This document shows, in pieces, positions 59,101-64,000 of a DNA stretch of 64,000 nt. This DNA is from Bugula neritina (lineage: Eukaryota; Bryozoa; Gymnolaemata; Cheilostomatida; Bugulidae). Under the pieces are notes generated by a model that saw nothing but the letters and a program-made list of their open reading frames with translations, ran no database searches and was not told where the DNA came from. Position numbers and translations under genes: made by a program. The first letter of the stretch is position 1. The number at the start of each line of letters is the position of its first letter. The stretch is taken from the NCBI GenBank assembly GCA_964035545.1, contig OZ037772.1, positions 9,273,150 to 9,337,149 on the forward strand. Reading direction: 5' to 3'.

Positions 59101-62100
59101 ACTACCCTCTCTCGTTCACTGTGATTGGTGCCGGCTGCCAACGTGATCATTAGCAGCCCATCGCTGTTGAACCTGAGGGAGTCCCAGCGGTCACAGAAGT
59201 ACTTAAACTCAGCACTCTTCACTCGCTGTTCGGCCTCACTCGGCCGCCGTCCCTCCTTCTTGGCCCGGAATAGGTCAGCTACCACTCCTGGTAGCGTAGC
59301 CTGGAGCCGACATAGCTCCCTGACGTTCCTGAGCAACGTGGGGTTTGCGTGAAGGTTGTTAACAGCTTTGTTAGGAGATTCGGACAGGAGTTGCCCTTTT
59401 TCCCAGCTGTACACACCCGCTTTCCCCAACTGCGCTTCAACGTCCGAGCGAGGGGGTCCACCGTCCCTGCGCTCAATATTTTGGCACTGCTTAAACCCAT
59501 CTGCCTGGCGGCAGCTGAGTCCATCGGCATTACCGTGTTTCTTACCGGGTCGATGTTCGATCCGATAAGAAAACTCTGCCAGGATCTCTAGCCAGCGCGC
59601 CACTTGGCTTGATGGTTCCGCCCGTCGACACAGCCATATCAAAGACGCATGATCCGTCCGAAGCCGGAATGTACGCCCATATAGATATGGTCTAAAGTGT
59701 TTGACCGCCTTGACTACTGCCAAGAGTTCCCTCCTGGTTGTACAGTAGTTCTTCTCAGGCGCCGACAGGGCCTTGCTATAGTAAGCCACCACCACCTCGC
59801 GACCATCTTGGACCTGCGATAGCACAGCCCCCACATTATGGTTACTGGCATCAGTATCCAAAATGTACTCCTTCGCAGGGTCAGGATACGCCAAGATGGG
59901 TGCTTCCACCAGGCGATCCTTCAGGTGGTCAAATTCCCTCTGCTTGGCCTGCGTCCACTGCCATCGCACCCCCTTTGCTGTCAGCCGATTTAACGGCTGT
60001 GCAATTCCGGCGAAGTCTGGTATGTACTGACGATAGTACCCTACCAGCCCCAGGAACGCCCGCAATTCAGAGAGGTCGACAGGAACGGCCCAGTCCCTCA
60101 CAGCCCGTACCTTCTCGGGGTCGGTGGCGACCCCGTCTCGACCAACTACATGGCCCAGGTACTTAACCTCGCGTTGCAGTAATGCACACTTCGAGGGTTT
60201 GAGCTTCAGGCCCGCAGCTCGAAGCCTGTCAAACACCTCCCTGAGTTGACTGACATGTGTGTCGAAGTTGGGGGAGATGACAATGACATCATCGAGATAG
60301 ATGAGCAAGGTCTTCCAGTGCAGCCCACTCAGGACCTGCTCCATGAGTCGCTGGAAGGTGGCCGGTGCGGACGTAAGTCCGAATGGCAACACCTTCCATT
60401 TCCAGAGCCCATCCCGCGTTATAAACGTGACCTTGTCCTGTGCTTCAGGACTCATGGGCACCTGCCAATACCCGCTTAGCAAGTCCAACGTGCTGAAGAA
60501 CTTGCTACCAGCTAAGGCATCGAGCGACTCATCGATCCTAGGGAGAGGGTAAGCGTCCTGGATGGTCACGCTGTTCAGCCTGCGATAGTCAACGCAAAAC
60601 CTCCAGCTACCATCCTTTTTCCGAACCAGGACGACTGGAGAACTCCAGGCCCCATGGCCTGGCTCAATCAGGTCCCGGTTCAGAAGGTCTTGCACCTGAC
60701 GGCTCACTTCTCTCTCCTTCTCAGGACCTAACCGGCGGGTCGGCTGCCAAATGGGCGCCGTCCCCGCCGCCAGGGGTATCTCATGACAGACAGTCTTAGT
60801 CAGACCCATGTCATGGTCGCCGCAACTAAACACGTCCTTGTACTCAGAGAGTAGCTGCGCCATCACCAGGCGTTCCCGCTTGCTCTCACAGCCATCAGAG
60901 GCATCCTCGTACAACTCTGCTACGTGTTCAGGCACCGGCCTCCTGCCGTCTCTAGTGGGTACTCCACGGGCGGCGTCCGCTGTCTCCAGCGCGGGCCCTA
61001 CATCCTCCTCCTGTACGGAGTGGAACTTCCCCACTAGAGACCCAGCCGGCAATTCTACCGCCTCTGTGAAAGGATTTACGCACTGGACCAGGAACTCCCC
61101 CCGCTCATTCAGCCTATTCAGACTGTTAGCAAGCTGGACGCCCCCCAATGCACCTTCCACCACTTCGAGCTCGGAGATTTCCCTACAGTTCACTCTGCAG
61201 CAAACTGTAGCCCGGGAGCGCCCAGGTACAGTACAGCACTGTACCACCTGCACTCCCCCCACCAAGAGTCGGCCAAATCGGTCGACACAGGCCAGCTCAC
61301 GCCCGGCCATCACTACTGCCGACTTGCTAAAGTTGATGTAGCACCTGTGTCGCTTCAGAAATGGCATGCCCAAGATGGCATCCTCCTTGAGTTGACTGAC
61401 GATGAAGGTCTCACTGATCGTCTGATCACAGACTCTACCAGTCAACTGGATTACCCCATAGAAAGGAATACACGACCCGTCCGCCAACGTGCCGTGCTCC
61501 CCTTCATATGGTTCTAGGCTAGCCCTGTCCCTGGCACTGAGAGTGTCGAATAGACGCCGACTCAGTAGAGTTGTGGTGCACCCAGTATCCAACAGGAATG
61601 TGACAGCTTTGCCAGCAAGTTTGCCGGGGAGGAAATAGCTGCTTCCATATGGCTGAGCGCTCACTGAGCGGTTTGTCTCTTGAGGCGACACCTCGTGTGC
61701 ATGGAGTTGCGGATGCACCTGTGCTTTTCGGTTGCGAGGGGGTCGTCGACGTTGCATGGGCAGGCAGGTTACGTCTCGGTCTCGCTCACACACGGGCGGC
61801 CGAGTGAATTCTCGGACTGATGCTCGTGTGGGCAACCGAGGAAAATCCCTGTTGTGCTCCCACTCGTCGTTCACTCCCTCATTAAGCAAACCTTCAAAGC
61901 GGTTTTTGAGTGCCCAAGCCAGAGGTTTTGGTGGGCCTTGCGGCCTACTTCCTCTCCTTGGGGCTTGCCACTCTGGCGAAGGCGGCCTCCTCACCCGGTG
62001 GGGTTTGAACCTTGGCCTCTGCCTTGGGGGGTTAAACTGGGGCCCACGGTAGGCGGAAGTTACCGTGGGCCGTCGCTGTTTAACCGCCTCTCACTGCCGC

Positions 62101-63875
62101 GGGGGCAACTTCGTATGAAGTGCCCACCACTACCACAGCCCCAGCATATGGGGCCGCGCCTTTCGTCAACAGCTACCGTCAACAGCGTTCGACTGCGGTA
62201 GCATGCTCTCGCAGGTTGATCTTAGGATTTCTCCTAAGACTCTGCAGTTGCACGCGAGCATCTCGAGCGGTTAATCCAAACCGGGCTCGTAGTGCTTCAA
62301 ATATGTCACAGACATTCTGGCTTATCCCATAGGGTTTAGCCGGCCCTGTCAGACATAACCGCAGCTGGATCAGAGTAACCCTATTCGGCCATCCGCAGAT
62401 GCCCGCCACATCACTAAACTCAGTGATGAATTGCTCCACAGAAGATGGGAGCCCGCAAGTGGTACCTGTCCATAGGCAGCGCTGGGTCGCCTATGTGATC
62501 CTCCTCTATTGCTGCTGGCTCCTGTCTAGGCGCGTCGACTTCGTCGGCCATCTTGCTCCCTGGCTAGGAGCATTTGTATTAAGTGGAATCCCACCGCTGC
62601 CACCACTGTAGTGAATTTTGCCAGTTCACTATATTATGTGTGGGTCAACTTAAACAAAGCCACTACACCAGGTTGTTTACGCTAAAATAAGTTTATTATT
62701 TACACGAATACAAGAAGGTTTATTTACTGCTAACATGAATAGAAACGATTACATAATTAGTGAGCTTTAATACACAACTACTCTAAATGTAGTCCCAAGC
62801 TGCTCTGTCGGCTAGCTACTCAGCGCACTGCAACTACAAGTAGCTAGTTCCACCTGCTATGAATTAGTGTGCCCGTCCTGATTGGTGGTTACTAGTGGTG
62901 CCACTGCTGTCCATAGCTACAGGTCGATGCAGTCGAACTGTACAATATAATGTACAGTATAGAGTGGACCTTTTCGATTAATACTAATATGATTGCACCA
63001 CTAAAATCTATCACAATATATTATTTGAATATTATTTTTATTTCTCCATAATAATTTGAAGGAATAATATTTAACCATACCTGTACAGTCTGTGCCATGA
63101 ACATCACATTCATTGCATATCAATCTGTCACATTTCTTACAAGCTTTGATTAGAACCTCTTCATGTTGTTCACACACTGGTTTAGTATAAATAGCTGGTG
63201 ATTTCTTGTACACTTCAATGTCTATTTCCATATGAGATTCTTTGTAGAGCGCTTTGTGAAACTGAAAGAATATATTAAACCGTTGTATTTGTGTATATTG
63301 GCGGAAAATTCAATACAACACAATTTAGTAAAAAGGTGACTAGTTTAAAAAAGGTTGACGGGTAGTGTGTAAAAGAATTAAATACTGGGAGAATTACTTT
63401 TCATATTTCATATATCAATTGAATTAACAGTTTAGTATAATTGACTGGTGCTTGGTTGTACACCTCTTATATATCTATTTTGTCATGAAAGTCTCTGTAG
63501 AGAGTTGTGTGTGTTAAAATATGATGAACAATTGTTATATGCTCTTGGCAAGGATGAATTGTTCATTTACGTTCAACTCTTTAAAAGCGTGTATATTTTA
63601 TGCAAATTCATGATGGCTATAGTTATCATAAATTTGTATCAAAACTATACATGTAAAACATGCAGTGACATACAAAGCTTTGCCCTCCATTATATTTAAA
63701 AATTATTACCTTTTGATGGTCAGTACAGAATTTATCTCCACATGTAATACAAAAGCAAATAGCTATTTGACCTTGACATTCATAAGCTGTACAATACAAT
63801 GTCTCCAGGTCAGACTTGCCATCTTCTGTTTCAACTTTTTGCATGTCTTCAAAGTTGAGGGTTTCATGTACTTCC
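53117..63875 (-). CDS. TRIM-like gene D: B-box1, B-box2, coiled coil, propeller; RING exon beyond 64000; LTR element in intron
   Basis: Exons (minus) in the window: 63875-63710 (B-box1, GEVHETLNFED...CFCITCGDKFCTDH), 63261-63081 (B-box2, VCEQHEEVL..CKKCDRLICNECDVH), 55317-55118 and 54826-54559 (coiled coil), 54174-53509 (propeller) and 53247-53117 (last strand, GVPSIRDGVMAVPSWNEKNL, stop TGA). Phases 2,0,1,0,1,1 equal those of gene C, and 536 residues are visible. The first exon enters in phase 2, as a RING exon ending TCPTCG would require, so the 5' end should lie just right of the window. The B-box2 to coiled-coil intron is 7,763 nt because it contains the retrotransposon. Without the element it would be about 230 nt, like the 248-nt intron of gene C. 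The last intron (53508-53248, 261 nt) has no in-frame stop. Confidence 0.85.
55485..55893 (-). repeat. 3' LTR of the gypsy element
   Basis: 409 bp, same ends as the 5' LTR with about ten substitutions and no indel. Its own poly(A) signal lies inside the gene D intron in the sense orientation. Confidence 0.92.
55894..55906 (-). promoter_or_regulatory. Probable polypurine tract
   Basis: AGGTGAGGAGAG on the minus strand immediately precedes the 3' LTR, the expected place for the plus-strand primer of a gypsy element. Confidence 0.6.
56107..56140. repeat. G run followed by (GT)n in the element 3' region
   Basis: G12 then about ten GT units, just downstream of the third ORF's stop codon in element orientation. 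Confidence 0.85.
56152..57361 (-). CDS. Third ORF of the gypsy element, apparently spliced, zinc-finger-like (about 316 aa)
   Basis: Unrecognised. On the minus strand a long frame ends at 56152. The best start is a 28-nt leader exon, 57361-57334 (MSNAATVLG + G), with donor GGGG|gtaagt, joined in phase 1 to an acceptor at 57075 (ctattgcag|GTGAGACTGG). The body is acidic and Thr-rich at first. It then has CTECRRTL...HVPQH (C-x2-C...H-x3-H) and CPCGVHHFC...H...C, two Cys/His clusters that could bind zinc. Later come a basic KKRK stretch and a helical Arg/Lys/Leu-rich C-terminus (MARLSKEQKRAATELAKL). It sits where env would be but shows no signal peptide or membrane segment. A nucleic-acid-binding or regulatory role is my inference. 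Confidence 0.65.
57362..57602 (-). other. Spacer between pol and the third ORF
   Basis: 240 bp with no frame of note. It would be leader or intergenic sequence for a spliced transcript of the third ORF. Confidence 0.5.
57603..61994 (-). CDS. pol: Gypsy Pol polyprotein: protease, RT, RNase H, integrase (1,463 aa)
   Basis: Copies the element RNA and integrates it. In order: aspartic protease (LLDTGCTTT, DTG at 136-138; ILGMPF at about 208), reverse transcriptase (LVRKKDGSWRFCVDYRRLN; YLDD at 566-569), RNase H (Asp713 in ILDTDAS, Glu756, Asp781), integrase zinc finger (His979, His983, Cys1013, Cys1016) and catalytic Asp1045, Asp1105, Glu1141 with exactly 35 residues between the last two. A GPY-type motif (NFVGPYCVIEV) follows, then a Pro/Glu-rich tail. 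No chromodomain was seen. Integrase after RNase H places it in Ty3/gypsy. The frame has no internal stop, unlike gag. The GC content is clearly higher than in host DNA. Confidence 0.95.
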   Translation of the reverse strand: MRRPPSPEWQAPRRGSRPQGPPKPLAWALKNRFEGLLNEGVNDEWEHNRDFPRLPTRASVREFTRPPVCERDRDVTCLPMQRRRPPRNRKAQVHPQLHAHEVSPQETNRSVSAQPYGSSYFLPGKLAGKAVTFLLDTGCTTTLLSRRLFDTLSARDRASLEPYEGEHGTLADGSCIPFYGVIQLTGRVCDQTISETFIVSQLKEDAILGMPFLKRHRCYINFSKSAVVMAGRELACVDRFGRLLVGGVQVVQCCTVPGRSRATVCCRVNCREISELEVVEGALGGVQLANSLNRLNERGEFLVQCVNPFTEAVELPAGSLVGKFHSVQEEDVGPALETADAARGVPTRDGRRPVPEHVAELYEDASDGCESKRERLVMAQLLSEYKDVFSCGDHDMGLTKTVCHEIPLAAGTAPIWQPTRRLGPEKEREVSRQVQDLLNRDLIEPGHGAWSSPVVLVRKKDGSWRFCVDYRRLNSVTIQDAYPLPRIDESLDALAGSKFFSTLDLLSGYWQVPMSPEAQDKVTFITRDGLWKWKVLPFGLTSAPATFQRLMEQVLSGLHWKTLLIYLDDVIVISPNFDTHVSQLREVFDRLRAAGLKLKPSKCALLQREVKYLGHVVGRDGVATDPEKVRAVRDWAVPVDLSELRAFLGLVGYYRQYIPDFAGIAQPLNRLTAKGVRWQWTQAKQREFDHLKDRLVEAPILAYPDPAKEYILDTDASNHNVGAVLSQVQDGREVVVAYYSKALSAPEKNYCTTRRELLAVVKAVKHFRPYLYGRTFRLRTDHASLIWLCRRAEPSSQVARWLEILAEFSYRIEHRPGKKHGNADGLSCRQADGFKQCQNIERRDGGPPRSDVEAQLGKAGVYSWEKGQLLSESPNKAVNNLHANPTLLRNVRELCRLQATLPGVVADLFRAKKEGRRPSEAEQRVKSAEFKYFCDRWDSLRFNSDGLLMITLAAGTNHSERERVVCPFALRRELIWDTHKQAHAGASRVTRCLQLQWFWPGMTRDVRLRVRKCEVCQASKHGRPTETAGRRRLHAGRPWQVVAVDLVGPMPTTARGNNWILVLTDHFTRWADALAIPDASAPSVARALDQHVFCYFGLPEQIHSDQGAQFQSQLMSDLCRVWGVNQSWTTPYHPQGNGVVERNNRMLGDSLRSLLIGRSQEERDLVLPQIMRAYRSTPHSSTLETPNFLMLGRETRVPEHVAYHVPTSESNVHDYVDKLVKRMGTAHEVLCEQQWQVRSGDADDPPLYKVGDWVWMTSHRRRRGQAAKLQPNFVGPYCVIEVMPNHTYKVERSGQVSIQNEARLKPHWASPDAAGQAPPLLEPARRPPMRGRGMAYREIEEILPDQDGAADAPPDQPQPPPPQEEEADTPKDLSEPAPSPVEPVDRPIVPDEMEIPQNHEEEAAGGGPPVLVGPPVLATPLVVEESPVAANSPVPFDRSQRTRAPPSYLRDFLCDLVDMPSIL
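62060..62551 (-). pseudogene. gag: Broken gag of the gypsy element
   Basis: A start at 62551 (MADEVDAPRQEP) runs about 44 codons to a stop. A capsid-like stretch (VEQFITEFSDVAGICGWPNR, to about 62179) lies in another frame, and a CCHC zinc knuckle (CWGCGSGGHFIRSC, about 62146-62105) is back in the first frame. Two opposite frame changes therefore split gag, and the total is short for a Ty3/gypsy Gag. Either the gene is decayed or it has unusual recoding; decay is more likely. Confidence 0.7.
62586..62605 (-). promoter_or_regulatory. Primer-binding site complementary to tRNA-Leu
   Basis: One base inside the 5' LTR, the + strand reads GAATCCCACCGCTGCCACCA, which is the 3' end of an animal tRNA-Leu (T-arm side, acceptor and CCA) over 20 nt. 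The tRNA identity is from memory of metazoan tRNA-Leu 3' ends. Confidence 0.8.
62607..63015 (-). repeat. 5' LTR of the gypsy element
   Basis: 409 bp, first LTR in the element's own direction. It should carry the element promoter. An AATAAA on the minus strand, in the AATAATAAACTT segment, could serve as poly(A) signal in the 3' copy. Confidence 0.92.
63429..63515 (-). pseudogene. Relic of a B-box2 exon in a gene D intron
   Basis: The + strand (TTTAGTATAATTGACTGGTG, TTGTACACCTC, TCTCTGTAGAGAGTTGTGTG) matches the 5' half of the true B-box2 exon at 63180-63261 (TTTAGTATAAATAGCTGGTG, TTGTACACTTC, TCTTTGTAGAGCGCTTTGTG). The Cys-rich half is missing and the frame is not kept. This looks like a decayed tandem exon duplication. 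Confidence 0.55.
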
Positions 63876-64000
63876 CTGTATAATAAACTGTATTCAGATT
63901 ATCCTCGAAGAACCTTGAGTATCTTTGGATAGAAAATCAGTTTAAGCACTTTTAAAGATGGGCAAAAAAATTCCTTGGCATTGCATAATTTTGTAAAACA
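63876..64000. other. Right edge: intron upstream of gene D B-box1 exon
   Basis: No exon seen. By comparison with gene C, where the RING exon is 265 bp upstream of B-box1, the missing RING exon of gene D is expected a short distance beyond 64000. Confidence 0.4.

Larger units (their letters stand above)
55485..63015 (-). mobile_element. Ty3/gypsy LTR retrotransposon (7.5 kb), sense to host gene D
   Basis: Two direct 409-bp LTRs (55485-55893 and 62607-63015) bound a minus-strand internal region: PBS, broken gag, intact pol (PR-RT-RH-IN order, the gypsy order) and a downstream third frame. On the minus strand the LTR begins TGTGATAG and ends CACTACA, so it has TG...CA ends. ATAT on both sides (55481-55484 and 63016-63019) is compatible with a 4-bp target duplication. 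The LTRs differ at about ten positions by eye, so the insertion is not brand new. Confidence 0.93.

Noticed and set aside
57603-61994. Endogenous retrovirus with env
   Set aside because: The frame after pol has no signal peptide, fusion-type or membrane segment; there is no evidence of an envelope protein.
57494-62332. Many plus-strand frames, some over 140 codons
   Set aside because: GC-rich shadows antisense to the intact pol frame.

Overview
This is a window of nuclear DNA from an invertebrate animal. Every recognisable gene is split by GT-AG introns, the base composition is AT-rich, tRNA-derived SINEs and simple repeats sit in introns and between genes, and one Ty3/gypsy LTR retrotransposon is present. 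The proteins (a laminin gamma chain and tandem RING/B-box/coiled-coil/propeller TRIM-like genes) fit a bilaterian, perhaps a lophotrochozoan. The species cannot be settled from the sequence alone. All exon models below come from splice-site, frame and phase reading by eye.

Layout. (1) 1-4261, minus strand: four to five exons of an unrecognised coiled-coil-like gene that runs off the left edge. (2) 8094-31872, plus strand: a complete 33-exon laminin gamma gene. All exon phases agree, giving 4,983 nt and 1,660 residues: signal peptide, LN, LE repeats, L4, LE repeats and a long coiled coil. The integrin-type C-terminal Glu is kept but is followed by an unusual basic extension. (3) 33510-36873, plus strand: a TRIM-like gene without a RING (gene A, 549 aa). 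(4) Three paralogues on the minus strand: gene B (41605-37650, 550 aa), gene C (51235-43509, 592 aa) and gene D (from beyond 64000 to 53117, 5' end missing). They share one exon plan: RING | B-box1 | B-box2 | coiled coil 1 | coiled coil 2 | propeller | last propeller strand. (5) 55485-63015: a Ty3/gypsy element with two 409-bp LTRs, inserted in the B-box2/coiled-coil intron of gene D in the same orientation as the gene. It has an intact 1,463-codon protease-RT-RNase H-integrase frame, a broken gag, a primer-binding site matching tRNA-Leu, and a third frame downstream of pol that appears to be spliced and has zinc-finger-like Cys/His clusters.

Biology. The laminin gene supplies the gamma arm of a basement-membrane heterotrimer. 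The TRIM-like cluster looks like a locally expanding family of E3-ligase-type proteins. It shows segmental duplication, near-identical RING exons beside divergent propellers, loss of RING (A) or B-box1 (B), decay of a B-box2 zinc ligand, a relic exon, and a retrotransposon inside an intron. No rRNA gene, CRISPR array or prokaryotic operon was seen, and no intact tRNA gene; only degenerate tRNA-like sequences occur.
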